Assembly: GCA_000380225.1 (NCBI GenBank)
Contig: KB904821.1
Span: forward strand, 2,869,579-2,933,578
From: a filamentous cyanobacterium ESFC-1
GTDB lineage: Bacteria > Cyanobacteriota > Cyanobacteriia > Cyanobacteriales > Spirulinaceae
Direction: 5' to 3'
DNA: 64,000 nucleotides
Each line of letters begins with the position of its first letter. The first letter of the stretch is position 1. Shown piece by piece: positions 1 through 9,571 of this stretch. A model generated the notes under the pieces. It ran no database searches. It had not been told where the DNA came from and was given only the letters and a program-made list of their open reading frames with translations. Made by a program: the position numbers and the translations under genes.

Positions 1-47
1 TCCTCCCACTCCTCCCCCTCCTCCCCCTCCTCCCCCTCTCCCCCCAT
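1..47. repeat. C-rich pyrimidine tract
   Basis: Low-complexity run of CTCC/CCCC units at the window edge. The same kind of tract occurs at 16721-16750 and 20419-20488 next to heptad repeats, so it is probably one module of the dispersed repeats in this genome. The rest of the stretch up to the first gene shows nothing further that I can name. Confidence 0.7.
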
Positions 48-165
48 GAACTCATGCAGGAACTCTCGAAGGTGCTGGATAATCTAAACAACTGTAGGGA
101 ATGGACAATCCATTCCTTGTAGTTTGTAATACAAAATACTTTTTTTCACTTTGAGGAACGCTAAT

Positions 166-789
166 ATGAATATGTCTAAATTTTGGCGATCGCGACCGCT
201 TTGTTGGTCAATGGGTTTAATCTTGGCCGCTAGTTTAGTAAGTTGTAATCGCGCCGCCCGAACGCCAGAAGTTGCCCCCTCTCCAGAAGTCACCGCTTCC
301 CCCACAGAACCCGCTTCTCCCTCACAAGACCTCAACGCCACCTCTGAACCCGACACTCAAACTGCCGCAGTCTACTGGCTTGACGCAAAAGCCAACACAA
401 TTGAGCTAGTGCCGGCCCCGGTTGAAATGGAAACCAAAGAGGCTGAAACTTCCCAACAATCTCTAGAAGTCGCGTTTGAGCAATTAGTATCGGGCCCCCA
501 AAGCAACAACTTTGTCAGCGAAATCCCGGAAGGAACCCAACTCCTCGGTGTAACCGAAAGGGAAAATGGCGTTTACGTCAACTTATCCGAGGAATTTCAG
601 TTTGGCGGCGGTTCTATGTCGATGACGGGACGATTAGCCCAGGTCATTTATACCGCAACCAGCATTAATCCCGATACCCAAGTGTGGTTAGAAATCGACG
701 GCAATCTGCTCGACGTTTTAGGGGGTGAAGGCTTAATCCTCGACCAACCCATGACCCGCAGTAGCTTTGAAGCCGATTTTCCCCTTTAA
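166..789 (+). CDS. GerMN-domain lipoprotein
   Basis: Probable exported lipoprotein of 207 residues. The N-terminus has basic residues, a hydrophobic stretch and a lipobox LVSC, so Cys27 would be lipidated. A Pro/Thr/Ser-rich linker (about 30-65) leads into a GerMN domain (about 70-200), recognisable by the VYWLD strand, the FEQLVSGP segment, NGVYVNLSEEF and the final VLGGEG region. GerMN domains occur in spore germination protein GerM and in many exported lipoproteins of unknown role. The reading frame extends to a TTG at 151, but AGGA at 153-156 lies at good distance from ATG 166, and the signal peptide starts properly there. No enzymatic residues are evident; function is unknown beyond the fold. 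Confidence 0.85.
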   Translation: MNMSKFWRSRPLCWSMGLILAASLVSCNRAARTPEVAPSPEVTASPTEPASPSQDLNATSEPDTQTAAVYWLDAKANTIELVPAPVEMETKEAETSQQSLEVAFEQLVSGPQSNNFVSEIPEGTQLLGVTERENGVYVNLSEEFQFGGGSMSMTGRLAQVIYTATSINPDTQVWLEIDGNLLDVLGGEGLILDQPMTRSSFEADFPL

Positions 790-866
790 GCCGCGTTATA
801 CTCGCACATTCTTCTTTGACTCTTGCTCGTCACTGCCTCAGCCCAGGTTGGCAGGGATAACGCGGC
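790..866. repeat. 10-bp perfect inverted repeat between convergent genes
   Basis: GCCGCGTTAT at 790-799 is repeated inverted as ATAACGCGGC at 857-866, starting right after the TAA of the GerMN gene and ending just before the convergent accB gene. The 57-bp spacer is long for a classic terminator and no T-run follows. It may be a small dispersed palindrome or may help end transcription from both sides. Confidence 0.5.
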
Positions 867-877
867 GGTTGAGTAGT

Positions 878-1360
878 TTAAGCCGTTTGGACGCGCATCA
901 AAGGTTGTCCGTACTCCACAGGCTGACCATTTTCTACTAAAACCTCTAACACTTGTCCGGCGACTTCGGCTTCAATTTCATTCATCAGCTTCATGGCTTC
1001 GATAATACAAACTGTCTGACCGATTTGGACGCGATCGCCCGCATCGACAAAAGGCGGCTCATCTGGGGCGGGTGAGCGATAAAAGGTTCCGACCATCGGC
1101 GAGGTAATTTCAACAGCCTTGTCATCGCTGACCGGGGGGGTAGCGGCAACATCGGGAGGCGGTGATGTCACAGGAGCCACCGCCGTGGGTGGCAGACTCA
1201 CGGCTTCTGGAGCCGCTACCGTCGGTGGAACTGGGGCCATGGCAGCCCCACCCTTTTTGACGGTCAGTTCAAAATCATCACTTTTTAAAGTCAGTTCCGC
1301 AATATCCGTTTGCGCGATCGCGTCTAACAGTTCCCGTAACTGAGTAATATCTATAGGCAC
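878..1360 (-). CDS. accB: Biotin carboxyl carrier protein of acetyl-CoA carboxylase
   Basis: Carries the covalently bound biotin of acetyl-CoA carboxylase, the first committed step of fatty-acid synthesis. The C-terminal biotinyl domain (about 85-160) contains EAMKLMNE, with Lys124 as the biotinylated residue. An Ala/Pro/Thr-rich linker (about 40-85) joins it to an N-terminal segment [17 protein letters not shown] that is typical of cyanobacterial AccB. The open frame extends to 1447, but GTG at 1360 gives the usual N-terminus ([12 protein letters not shown]) and a normal length of 160 residues, and avoids overlapping efp. It lies 46 bp downstream of efp on the same strand, a pairing common in cyanobacteria and probably an operon. 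Confidence 0.95.
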   Translation of the reverse strand: MPIDITQLRELLDAIAQTDIAELTLKSDDFELTVKKGGAAMAPVPPTVAAPEAVSLPPTAVAPVTSPPPDVAATPPVSDDKAVEITSPMVGTFYRSPAPDEPPFVDAGDRVQIGQTVCIIEAMKLMNEIEAEVAGQVLEVLVENGQPVEYGQPLMRVQTA

Positions 1361-1406
1361 TAATCGTCTATCCCGTTTCTGTGGTTTGAACAAAGAAAAG
1401 CAGACA

Positions 1407-1967
1407 TTAATTTTCTCGACCCAAATAAGTATCATTACGGGTGTCAATTTTAATGCGTTCGCCTATAGAAATAAACAAAGGTACCATCACTTGTGCGCCC
1501 GTTTCGACGATCGCGGGTTTCGTTCCCCCGGTAGCAGTGTCGCCTTTCACCCCTGGATCGGTTTCGGTAATTTCTAACACCACAGAATTAGGCAGTTCTA
1601 CTTCCAGAATTTGGGTTTCCCACTGCACCACATTCACTTCCATCCCTTCTTTAATATATTTTACGGATGTACCGATTTGGTCATCGGTCAAACGGGTTTC
1701 TTCGTAGGTTTCCATATCCATAAACACGAACTGATCGCCTTCTTTATAGGTATGCTGCATCGTTCGCTTTTCTAAAATAGCTTGGGGAACCGTCTCCCCC
1801 GCCCGAAAAGTACGTTCTACCGTGTTTCCGGTTTGTACATTTTTTAACTTGGTGCGGACAAACGCCGAGCCTTTACCCGGCTTAACGTGGAGGAATTCCA
1901 CCACTCGCCACACCGAACCATCTAAATTGAGGGTGACACCCGTTCTAAAATCGTTACTTGAAATCAT
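1407..1967 (-). CDS. efp: Translation elongation factor P
   Basis: EF-P relieves ribosome stalling at polyproline stretches. The 186-residue protein has the KOW-like N-terminal domain with the loop KPGKGSAF, placing a lysine (Lys32) at the tip that enters the peptidyl-transferase centre, then two OB domains ending in [15 protein letters not shown] lysine rather than arginine tip argues against the EarP/rhamnose route; no modification enzyme is encoded here. The longest frame starts at 2042, but [10 protein letters not shown] at 1967 is the standard EF-P N-terminus. It is the upstream gene of an efp-accB pair and diverges from the cyclophilin gene across 176 bp that should hold both promoters. 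Confidence 0.96.
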   Translation of the reverse strand: MISSNDFRTGVTLNLDGSVWRVVEFLHVKPGKGSAFVRTKLKNVQTGNTVERTFRAGETVPQAILEKRTMQHTYKEGDQFVFMDMETYEETRLTDDQIGTSVKYIKEGMEVNVVQWETQILEVELPNSVVLEITETDPGVKGDTATGGTKPAIVETGAQVMVPLFISIGERIKIDTRNDTYLGREN

Positions 1968-2143
1968 GGAAATCGCGCATCTGCCAAAAACAATCAGGAA
2001 CATTTTACCTCTGATTGCGGTTCTCTCTCGTACCCGCCCCAAAAGATGGCAAGATTAAAAGAGCCAATCCTTGGCCTTGTGCCGAAACCTTGACCTTAGC
2101 GGTTACGGTGTTCGCGTTTTGACGATTGTAAACATCATTTTTT

Positions 2144-3286
2144 ATGAAAGCTGCAAAAAACCCTTGGTCTGCTCTCAGACAGCGCTTCTGGAAAACCACT
2201 TTAATTGCCTTACTGTTGATTCCTTTATCGATTCCCTTGAGTGGTGCTTGGTGGGGGGGCGATCGCGATACGACCCCAACCCGAACCCGCGACAGCCAAC
2301 TGGCTCAAGGTAACGCCATCACCGACCCGACTTCAATTTTGCGCTACGCCCTTCCCATCGACAATGACAGCATTCGCAATTTACAAGAAAGTCTCGAAGA
2401 TATTTCCAACCAACTCCGGGGTAAGCGCTGGAGTGCGATCGAACGGGATGTCAAAACCGCCAAACGAGTCCTAACTTATGGGGATGAAAAACTCCTCGCC
2501 AGCATTCCCCCCGCCAAACAAACCCAAGCTCAAGACTTAATCGCGCAACTCAGCGCCGGAGTCGAAAAACTGCGTTCTCTGACCGAGGAGCAAGAAAAAG
2601 AAAAAGTGTGGATGCAACGCCGCCAACTCCTCAATTGGGTGACAGAATTAGAGGAACTGATGGTGGTGGGCTTTCCTTTTGAAGTTCCTGAAGAATACGC
2701 CGATCTCCCCCAACTCAAAGGTCGCGCCGTGGTGGAAATGAAAACCACCCAAGGGGATGTAACCATTGTGGCCGATGGCTACAGCGCCCCCGTGAATGCC
2801 GGAAACTTCGTCGATTTAGTCGAACGGGGTTTTTATGAAGGCTTAGAGTTTTTACCCAGTCAAGATTATGTATTGCAAGTGGGCGATCCGCCGGGCCCCG
2901 AAGATGGGTTCATTGACCCGGAAACCGGAGAATACCGCGCCATTCCTTTAGAATTGCTGCTTCAAGGGGATGATGAGCCAATTTATGGCATCACCCTCGA
3001 AGACTTGGGTTTATACCTCGAACCCCTCGCCCTACCTTTCTCGGCTTATGGTACGGTTGCCCTAGCTCGTCCTCAAGGGGATGTGAACGGCGGTTCGTCG
3101 CAAATCTTCTTCTTCTTATTCGACAGCGAACTTACGCCCCCCGGCTTTAATTTACTCGATGGCCGCTACTCAGTCTTGGGTTATATCGTCGAAGGTCAAG
3201 AAATCTTAGAAAACATCAAACCGGGCGATCGCGTGATTTCGGCCAAAACCACGGCAGGTTTAGATAACCTCGTACAACCGCAATAA
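2144..3286 (+). CDS. Lumenal cyclophilin-type peptidyl-prolyl isomerase, CYP38/TLP40-like
   Basis: 380 residues. An N-terminal hydrophobic segment (about 19-34, signal peptide or anchor) is followed by a helical domain (about 60-185) and a C-terminal cyclophilin-type beta barrel (about 195-375), recognised from VVEMKTTQGDVTI, NAGNFVDLVERGFY, SSQIFFFLFD and LDGRYSVLGYIVEG. This architecture matches the plant thylakoid-lumen protein CYP38/TLP40 and cyanobacterial homologues linked to photosystem II assembly. The usual catalytic Arg/Phe set of active cyclophilins is not obvious (SSQIFFF replaces the common SSGSQFFI pattern), so chaperone function may outweigh isomerase activity. Its TAA overlaps the ATG of thiL, indicating cotranscription. 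Confidence 0.9.
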   Translation: MKAAKNPWSALRQRFWKTTLIALLLIPLSIPLSGAWWGGDRDTTPTRTRDSQLAQGNAITDPTSILRYALPIDNDSIRNLQESLEDISNQLRGKRWSAIERDVKTAKRVLTYGDEKLLASIPPAKQTQAQDLIAQLSAGVEKLRSLTEEQEKEKVWMQRRQLLNWVTELEELMVVGFPFEVPEEYADLPQLKGRAVVEMKTTQGDVTIVADGYSAPVNAGNFVDLVERGFYEGLEFLPSQDYVLQVGDPPGPEDGFIDPETGEYRAIPLELLLQGDDEPIYGITLEDLGLYLEPLALPFSAYGTVALARPQGDVNGGSSQIFFFLFDSELTPPGFNLLDGRYSVLGYIVEGQEILENIKPGDRVISAKTTAGLDNLVQPQ

Positions 3287-4266
3287 TGACCTTAGTGCGG
3301 GATGTAGGCGAACAAGGAGTCTTACAAAAACTAAAAGCCTTTTGTCCCTCAGATGTGATTGGCGACGATGGGGCAATTTTAGCTTTAAAATCCTCAGAAT
3401 CCTTGGTGGTGACCACCGATGTTTTAGTCGAAAATATCCACTTTAGCGATCGCACCACCGCCCCAGAAGACATCGGTTGGCGAGCCGTGGCCGCCAATCT
3501 CTCGGATTTAGCAGCAATGGGGGCAACTCCGGTGGGTCTAACCGTGGGTTTGAGCCTGCATGGGGAAGTTTCTCTCGATTGGCTCGATCGCCTCTACCAA
3601 GGCTTAACGGCTTGCACCTCGACTTACCAAACCGCCATTGTCGGGGGGGATGTCTGTCGCTCTCCCGTGGTGAGTTTGGCCATCACTGCCTTTGGTCAAG
3701 TCGCTCCCCAAAGAGCCATTCGTCGTCATACCGCTTCCCCCGGTAATGCCATTGTGGTCACGGGGGATCACGGGAGCGCCCGCGCCGGACTCGAACTGTT
3801 GCTACAAGACGAAATCCCCCAGGATTTGACTCCTGAGCAGCGTCAAACCCTGATCGACGCTCATCAACGACCCCGACCTCGTTTAGACGTTTTAGCGCCG
3901 TTATACGCCCTTTTAGGACAGCAGGGTTGCGCGGGAATGGACAGTAGCGACGGGTTAGCCGATGCAGTGATACAAGTGTGTCGCGAAAGTAACGTGGGGG
4001 CAAGTCTGAAGGCTGAAGCGATTCCCATTGCCCCAGAGTTGCGATCCTGGGTTGGGGTAGAAAGAGCCTTAGATTGGGCGTTATATGGCGGCGAAGACTT
4101 TGAATTATTGCTGTGTTTGCCCCCGGATATGGCTGCCGAGTTGGTGCAACAGATCGGGGGAAATGCAGCGATTGTGGGAACGATCGCGGGCGATCGCGCC
4201 GTACAACTCCAAACCGGCGATGATTGGCAAACCCTATCCCAACAATCGGGCTTTCAACATTTTTAA
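3286..4266 (+). CDS. thiL: Thiamine-monophosphate kinase
   Basis: Phosphorylates thiamine monophosphate to thiamine pyrophosphate with ATP. The 326-residue protein shows ThiL/PurM-superfamily motifs: GDDGAIL near 25, TTDVLVENIHF (metal and phosphate binding), DLAAMGATPVG, the VGGDV loop and GMDSSDGLADA, ending with YGGEDFELL. Length fits the family. The start ATG shares a base with the upstream cyclophilin stop (TAATG), so translational coupling is likely. A strong hairpin follows the stop. Confidence 0.96.
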   Translation: MTLVRDVGEQGVLQKLKAFCPSDVIGDDGAILALKSSESLVVTTDVLVENIHFSDRTTAPEDIGWRAVAANLSDLAAMGATPVGLTVGLSLHGEVSLDWLDRLYQGLTACTSTYQTAIVGGDVCRSPVVSLAITAFGQVAPQRAIRRHTASPGNAIVVTGDHGSARAGLELLLQDEIPQDLTPEQRQTLIDAHQRPRPRLDVLAPLYALLGQQGCAGMDSSDGLADAVIQVCRESNVGASLKAEAIPIAPELRSWVGVERALDWALYGGEDFELLLCLPPDMAAELVQQIGGNAAIVGTIAGDRAVQLQTGDDWQTLSQQSGFQHF

Positions 4267-4271
4267 AGCAC

Positions 4272-4310
4272 AAAACCAGGGCGGTTTTGACACCTTATCC
4301 CTGGTTTTTG
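4272..4310. terminator. Bidirectional hairpin terminator between thiL and gap2
   Basis: AAAACCAGGG (4272-4281) pairs with CCCTGGTTTT (4299-4308), giving a 10-bp perfect stem with A-tract on the left and T-tract on the right. It can end transcription of thiL on the plus strand and of gap2 on the minus strand. Confidence 0.8.
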
Positions 4311-4334
4311 AATTGGAAAAATGGGTTTAATGGC

Positions 4335-5351
4335 TTAGGACGGCCACTTCTGCGCCACTAATTCTGCGAGATCGACAACCCGTTGAGAATAACCCCATTC
4401 GTTATCGTACCAAGCCACCACTTTCACCAGATCGCCACCCATCACCATGGTTAAAGTCCCATCAGCAATGGAAGAAGCATTGGTTTTACGGAAGTCACAG
4501 GAAACCAAAGGCAACTCATTGAAACCTAAAATGCCTTTTAACGGGCCTTGGGCCGCGTGTTGCAACGCATCATTCACTTGTTCGGTAATCGCGCTTTTCT
4601 CAATTTGAGCCACGAAATCCACAACGGATACATTCGGAGTGGGAACGCGCAAAGCAATACCGTTGAGCTTTCCTTGTAATTCCGGTAACACTAAAGAAAC
4701 GGCTTTCGCTGCACCTGTGCTAGTGGGAACAATGTTAATCGCTGCGGCCCGCGCCCGACGCAGATCGCGGTGACTCGCATCGAGAATCCGTTGATCCCCG
4801 GTGTAACTGTGGGTGGTGGTCATGGTGCCTTTGATAATGCCGAAGTTATCATGCAGCACTTTGACGATGGGGGCTAAACAGTTGGTGGTACAACTGGCGT
4901 TGCTCACCACTTTGTATTCCCCGTGTTTGTAGTCTTGGTGGTTTACGCCCATAACGTAAGTACCGATATGACCCCCCTTACCCGGTGCGGTGATCAGCAC
5001 TTGTTTGGCCCCGGCGGCTAAATGCTTGGATGCGCCTTCTTCGGTGACGAAAACACCGGTCGATTCTACTACTAAGTCAACTCCCCAAGCATCCCAGGGC
5101 AAGTTTAAGGGATTGCGGTCAGAGACACACTTGATCGTTTTGCCGTTAACGTTTAGGGAGTTTTCATCAGCCTTGATGTCAGCATCGAGAATGCCAAGCA
5201 TCGAATCGTATCTGAGTAAGTGGGCATTGGTTCTGGGGTCGGAAGTATCATTAATACCAACTACTTCGAGTTGGCTGTCTTCACGGCCAAGCCAGCATCG
5301 TAAAAAATTCCGTCCGATGCGTCCAAACCCATTGATCGCTACTCTAATCAC
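4335..5351 (-). CDS. gap2: Glyceraldehyde-3-phosphate dehydrogenase, photosynthetic type
   Basis: Interconverts 1,3-bisphosphoglycerate and glyceraldehyde-3-phosphate, in the reductive direction for the Calvin cycle. The 338-residue protein has the Rossmann motif [10 protein letters not shown], the active-site SNASCTTNC with Cys154, and HSYTGDQR. The segment [18 protein letters not shown] is the version seen in cyanobacterial Gap2 and plastid GapA, which accept NADPH as well as NADH, rather than the glycolytic Gap1. There is no GapB-type C-terminal extension with a disulfide, so CP12 would be needed for redox control. It is monocistronic here, facing thiL across a shared terminator. Confidence 0.96.
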   Translation of the reverse strand: MIRVAINGFGRIGRNFLRCWLGREDSQLEVVGINDTSDPRTNAHLLRYDSMLGILDADIKADENSLNVNGKTIKCVSDRNPLNLPWDAWGVDLVVESTGVFVTEEGASKHLAAGAKQVLITAPGKGGHIGTYVMGVNHQDYKHGEYKVVSNASCTTNCLAPIVKVLHDNFGIIKGTMTTTHSYTGDQRILDASHRDLRRARAAAINIVPTSTGAAKAVSLVLPELQGKLNGIALRVPTPNVSVVDFVAQIEKSAITEQVNDALQHAAQGPLKGILGFNELPLVSCDFRKTNASSIADGTLTMVMGGDLVKVVAWYDNEWGYSQRVVDLAELVAQKWPS

Positions 5352-5543
5352 TGCGTCTTGCCCTCTATACTTGTACAGCTAAATAAAATTCCAATTATTT
5401 TAATACTCAAAATCATATCGTAAAGTCGAACCAATTTCGAGTTAACTTCTGTAGTCGTCCTGACAAAATTTTGTAAAGGGGGCACGATCTTGGCGGTTCA
5501 AACCGGGTAAAGGAAAAATCGGCCTAAGATCGTAACGGAAATT

Positions 5544-6149
5544 TTAGGGCTGATACAAGCCGCGATCGCGAATATAGGCTTTGACGGCGGTGCTTACGCC
5601 CTGGGGATTCCGTTGAGCTTGATAAGCTTGGCGAATCGCCGTGGCCGAAAGGGTCTGAGGTGTGATGGGTAAGAACTGCCAGCGCAGCTTCAGGTTTTGC
5701 TGGTGCAATTGCTCGAAAACTTGTGAGGAGGAGGGGGAGGGGGGATCGCAACGGGGCGCTACTAACCAAGTGACTTTGGGGATCAAGGCTTGCCGTTGAT
5801 ACCAATAAGGCAGACTCGCGAAACTATCCCACCCCAGTAGCCAGTAATACTGACTGTGGGGATAGTGTTGGTGTACCGTTTGCCAGAGATCGATACCATA
5901 ACTGGTTGGGGTGGGCGGTAAGCGCATTAACTTGAAGTGGGGAGTTGTCGCGATCGCGGTTTCGACCATGGCACAGCGATCTTCATAAGACGCAACAATC
6001 TGTTTTTTGTGGGAAGGAGCGCGAGTCGGCAGCCAAATCACCACATCGAGCTGGCCATGATCAGCCGCTTGTCGGGCCAAGTGTTCGTGACCTTGATGGA
6101 CGGGATCGAAAGTTCCCCCAAAAATCCCGACTCGGTGCAGTTTAGCCAT
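5544..6149 (-). CDS. nadD: Nicotinate-nucleotide adenylyltransferase
   Basis: Transfers AMP from ATP to nicotinate mononucleotide in NAD synthesis. The 201-residue protein carries the nucleotidyltransferase signature GGTFDPVHQGH near the N-terminus and SATAIRQAY near the C-terminus (the ISSTxIR equivalent that binds the ATP phosphates). YYWLLGWDSFASLPYW corresponds to the substrate-binding loop. It lies downstream of a divergent promoter region shared with murC; 192 bp separate it from gap2, so these are probably independent units. Confidence 0.9.
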   Translation of the reverse strand: MAKLHRVGIFGGTFDPVHQGHEHLARQAADHGQLDVVIWLPTRAPSHKKQIVASYEDRCAMVETAIATTPHFKLMRLPPTPTSYGIDLWQTVHQHYPHSQYYWLLGWDSFASLPYWYQRQALIPKVTWLVAPRCDPPSPSSSQVFEQLHQQNLKLRWQFLPITPQTLSATAIRQAYQAQRNPQGVSTAVKAYIRDRGLYQP

Positions 6150-6490
6150 AAAACTTGTTCGACCCTCTCCCCACGCTTAACCGATGCGATCTCCGCTTGA
6201 CCGGGCTTTCAGATGTTGAAAAAATGTTGGTTTGATACGGATTTGTCCCCGTCGATACCGTAAGGTAGAGCAGATTGCTAAGATAAACTTGCTCAAATTT
6301 GGAAAATCGTTTCAACCTAATAGAAATGCCAGAATCAGCGCTAAATCGATAATCTGATGTATAACTAATCTCAGCGCAAGGATAGGAATTTTTGATTAAG
6401 TATATCTTCAAAAATCAATTCCTGATATTATAACGCGTGATTATTGACGGCATATTTTTGGTGTGGTGTGTGGTGTACTAAGGAGTCTTA
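6150..6490. other. Divergent intergenic region nadD / murC
   Basis: 341 bp of A+T-rich DNA between oppositely oriented genes; it must contain both promoters. I see no convincing conserved open frame, tRNA or strong hairpin. AGGAG at 6481-6485 is the murC ribosome-binding site. Confidence 0.6.
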
Positions 6491-7981
6491 ATGTCGAAAT
6501 CTGTTGATTTTTGCGGTCAACCTTTCCATTTCATCGGGATCGGTGGAATCGGGATGTCAGCTTTAGCTTATGTTTTGGCCAAGCGGCAAATCCCTGTATC
6601 GGGTTCGGATTTGCGAGCCACTCATATAACGCAACGGCTACAAGCCGTGGGCGCTCATATTTTTAGCTCGCAACAAGCCAGCAATTTAGAATTTTTCCAA
6701 GAAGGCGATCGCGCCACGACGATCCCCAGCCAACAACGTTGGGTTGGTGAAGCGGTAACCCTGGCCGCCCAACCGGGAACCTTAACGGCACAAGTTGAGC
6801 CGTTGACCCTGCCCCAAGTCATCTGTTCGACGGCGATTCAAACCAGCAATACAGAGTACCAAGCGGCTCAAAGTCGGGGCTGCCCTATTTTTCACCGTTC
6901 GGATGTTCTCGCGGCCTTAATTCGCGAGTATCAAAGCGTCGCGGTGGCGGGAACCCACGGCAAAACCACCACCAGCAGCTTAATTGGCTATATGCTGGTG
7001 CAAGCGGGCTTAGACCCAACGGTGGTAGTCGGGGGCGAAGTCAATGCCCTAGGGGGCAATGCTCGCTTGGGTCAAAGCCAACTGTTGGTCGCAGAAGCTG
7101 ACGAATCTGATGGCTCTTTAATTAAACTCGCGCCCCAAATCGGCATTGTCACCAATATTGAACTCGATCACCCCGATCATTACCAAACCGTCGAAGAAGT
7201 GATCGCCACATTTGGCGTTTTTGCTGACCAATGTCAAACCCTGATTGGCTGTATTGACTGCGATCTGGTGCGCGGTTGTCTCCAACCTCAAATTACTTAT
7301 GGCCTCGACCCTAACCACAACCCCGACTATACCGCCACTGAGATTCAGTACGGCGCACAAGGAACCCAAGCGCAAATTTGGGAAAAAGGGCAACCGTTAG
7401 GGACTCTGAATTTGCCGCTACTCGGACAACATAACCTCAGTAATGCCTTGGCTGCGATCGCGGTGGGTCGCCAACTGGGCCTCGATTTTGCCGTAATGGC
7501 CGAGGCGATCGCGACCTTTGAAGGAGCCAAACGACGCTTTGAATTTCACGGTGAAGGCAACGGCATTCTCTTTTTTGATGATTATGCTCATCACCCCAGC
7601 GAGTTACAAGCCACTTTGAGCGCCGCCCGATTGCGCCTCGAACCGTCTCAACGGTTAGTCGCGGTCTTTCAACCCCATCGCTACAGTCGGACTCATGCCT
7701 TTTTAGACGACTTTGCCCGCTCTTTTGGACAGGCCGATGTTGTCGTCATTACCGACATTTACAGTGCAGGTGAACCGGATTTGGGCCAAGTAAGCGGTCA
7801 AATTTTAGCCGAGAAAATAGCCGCCAATCACTCTAATGTGCATTATCAGCCGAATTTCAAGGCTCTGACGGCGTTTTTACCTCAAATCCTCCAGTCAGGC
7901 GATCTCGCGCTATTTTTGGGTGCTGGAAATTTAAACCAAATCATTCCTCAGATGGTTGAATATTATCATGCAGCCCTTTGA
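6491..7981 (+). CDS. murC: UDP-N-acetylmuramate--L-alanine ligase
   Basis: Adds L-alanine to UDP-MurNAc in peptidoglycan precursor synthesis. The N-terminal Rossmann-like motif FIGIGGIGMSALAYVL is followed by the ATP-binding loop AGTHGKTTTSS (about 152-162), the central DDYAHHPSE motif and the C-terminal domain with FQPHRYSRT. A segment of about 40 residues rich in Gln and Thr (about 72-110) is inserted before VICSTAI, which makes the N-terminal domain longer than in E. coli MurC. ATG 6491 is preceded by AGGAG at ideal spacing. murB follows about 100 bp downstream on the same strand, so the two are likely cotranscribed. Confidence 0.96.
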   Translation: MSKSVDFCGQPFHFIGIGGIGMSALAYVLAKRQIPVSGSDLRATHITQRLQAVGAHIFSSQQASNLEFFQEGDRATTIPSQQRWVGEAVTLAAQPGTLTAQVEPLTLPQVICSTAIQTSNTEYQAAQSRGCPIFHRSDVLAALIREYQSVAVAGTHGKTTTSSLIGYMLVQAGLDPTVVVGGEVNALGGNARLGQSQLLVAEADESDGSLIKLAPQIGIVTNIELDHPDHYQTVEEVIATFGVFADQCQTLIGCIDCDLVRGCLQPQITYGLDPNHNPDYTATEIQYGAQGTQAQIWEKGQPLGTLNLPLLGQHNLSNALAAIAVGRQLGLDFAVMAEAIATFEGAKRRFEFHGEGNGILFFDDYAHHPSELQATLSAARLRLEPSQRLVAVFQPHRYSRTHAFLDDFARSFGQADVVVITDIYSAGEPDLGQVSGQILAEKIAANHSNVHYQPNFKALTAFLPQILQSGDLALFLGAGNLNQIIPQMVEYYHAAL

Positions 7982-8087
7982 GATATAAAGACAGTTCCAA
8001 CAAAATAGCAACTCATTTGTAAATGCTTGATTTGCTCAATTGTCTTGGTGCTTTTGTTGCCACTTTGCCCAATTCACCCTTAATCCT

Positions 8088-9059
8088 ATGACCCTGTCTT
8101 CTAATCTCCCCCAGAGTGAGCGTTTAATTTATTATGGTTCCCAGCGATCGCTAACCCCGACTCCGGTTCATCTACCGGGAACTGACTGCACAATTAGCCC
8201 AGAAGTTCCCCTGGCTCATTACACCTCCTTTCGCGTAGGCGGGCCGGCTCAATGGTATGTCGCGCCTCGTCGTTGGGAAGAAGTGCTAGAAAGCTTTGAT
8301 TGGGCAAAAGCCAGAGGTTTACCCATGACCCACTTAGGGGCGGGTTCTAATTTGTTGGTGTGCGATCGCGGCATTCCCGGTTTAGTGATTAGCACGCGGC
8401 ATCTACGTCACCGGGAATTTGATGCTGAAAGTGGCTATATTACTGCCGGGGCCGGAGAACCGATCGCGCGTTTGGCTTGGCAAGCGGCGAAACGGGGTTG
8501 GCGGGGTTTAGAATGGGCAGTGGGGATTCCGGGAACCGTTGGGGGAAGTGTGGTGATGAACGCTGGCGCTCACGCTCGTTGTTTGGCGGATGTGTTGGTA
8601 AATGCTTTGGTTTTATTGCCCGATGGTACGATCGAACAGCTAGAAGCCAAGGATTTTGATTATCGATATCGCACTTCGGCTTTACAGGGTAGCGATCGCT
8701 TGGTCTTGCAAGCCACTTTTAAACTCCAACCGGACTCGACGCGATCGCAAGTCATGGCCGCAACCACCCAAAACTTACAACAACGCAAAACCTCACAACC
8801 CTATCACCTCCCCAGTTGTGGCAGCGTTTTCCGCAACCCCCAAAGCAACGCGGCCGGCTGGCTAATCGAACAAATTGGCCTCAAGGGGTATCAAATTGGC
8901 GGCGCACAAGTGGCTCACCGTCACGCCAACTTTATTCTTAATTGCGGTGGAGCCAAAGCGGTGGATATTTTTAACTTAATTCACTATGTTCAGGAACAAG
9001 TTGAGCGACACTGGTCTCTATCTCTCCAGCCAGAAGTTAAACTATTAGGGGAGTTCTAA
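8088..9059 (+). CDS. murB: UDP-N-acetylenolpyruvoylglucosamine reductase
   Basis: FAD- and NADPH-dependent reduction of UDP-GlcNAc-enolpyruvate to UDP-MurNAc, supplying the substrate used by MurC. Motifs seen: YTSFRVGGPAQW (FAD domain start), HLGAGSNLLVCDRG, GIPGTVGGSVVMNAGAHA, the serine motif SCGSVFRNP that donates the proton, and the C-terminal PEVKLLG with catalytic Glu. The frame opens at a TTG at 8040, but ATG 8088 is preferred and gives 323 residues. The murC-murB order is common in cyanobacteria and other bacteria. Confidence 0.95.
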   Translation: MTLSSNLPQSERLIYYGSQRSLTPTPVHLPGTDCTISPEVPLAHYTSFRVGGPAQWYVAPRRWEEVLESFDWAKARGLPMTHLGAGSNLLVCDRGIPGLVISTRHLRHREFDAESGYITAGAGEPIARLAWQAAKRGWRGLEWAVGIPGTVGGSVVMNAGAHARCLADVLVNALVLLPDGTIEQLEAKDFDYRYRTSALQGSDRLVLQATFKLQPDSTRSQVMAATTQNLQQRKTSQPYHLPSCGSVFRNPQSNAAGWLIEQIGLKGYQIGGAQVAHRHANFILNCGGAKAVDIFNLIHYVQEQVERHWSLSLQPEVKLLGEF

Positions 9060-9159
9060 GCCTCGCGTTGATTCAAACCAATGCGGGTCTTTTAGACTTC
9101 TATCTCAAGGGGCTATCCCTTGTTAATCATTAACATTGCAGACAGTTTAAAAACAAACA

Positions 9160-9504
9160 ATGACTCAAGGAAAAGGATTCGGGCTGGGTTTAGGCAAAAT
9201 GAAGGAACTGGCTGATGCTTTCAAAAAAGCACAGCAAGTTCAACAAGGCGCTCAAGCCCTGCAAATGGAGCTAGAGCAAATGGAAATTGAGGGTAAAAAT
9301 GAAGATGGCTCGGTCACAGTGGTGATGAGTGGTAATCAAGAACCCCGTCGCGTTGAAATTTCGCCAGAAGCGTTACAACAAGACGCGGCGGCTCTTTCAA
9401 CCCAGGTGGAAACGGCCATGAAAAATGCTTATGAGCAATCTACCCAAGTGATGCGCGAGCGTATGGAAGAATTAACCAGTGGTTTAAATATTCCGGGGAT
9501 GTAA
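9160..9504 (+). CDS. YbaB/EbfC-family nucleoid-associated protein
   Basis: Small DNA-binding protein family implicated in nucleoid organisation and gene regulation. The 114 residues form the typical alpha-beta-alpha arrangement: a Gly-rich start ([14 protein letters not shown]), a long helix rich in Gln/Glu, the conserved strand segment [23 protein letters not shown], then a C-terminal helix. Length fits the family. It lies 100 bp after murB and could be the last gene of that unit; a small hairpin (9106-9122) sits in the gap. A strong inverted repeat follows its stop. Confidence 0.9.
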   Translation: MTQGKGFGLGLGKMKELADAFKKAQQVQQGAQALQMELEQMEIEGKNEDGSVTVVMSGNQEPRRVEISPEALQQDAAALSTQVETAMKNAYEQSTQVMRERMEELTSGLNIPGM

Positions 9505-9523
9505 CCTTAACGTTAGTTCGGGT

Positions 9524-9571
9524 AAAAACTGAGTTTTGGATTGGGGAGACGCGATCGCGAAACTCAGTTTT
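9524..9571. terminator. Inverted repeat between convergent genes with HIP1 in the loop
   Basis: AAAACTGAGTTT (9525-9536) pairs with AAACTCAGTTTT (9560-9571), a 12-bp perfect stem flanked by A and T tracts. The loop includes GCGATCGC. It lies after the ebfC-like gene on the plus strand and overlaps the last codons of the convergent protease gene, so it probably terminates in both directions. Confidence 0.65.

Noticed and set aside
6142-6411. 89-codon minus-strand frame upstream of nadD
   Set aside because: Occupies the divergent promoter region, has no protein-like pattern and overlaps the nadD start.
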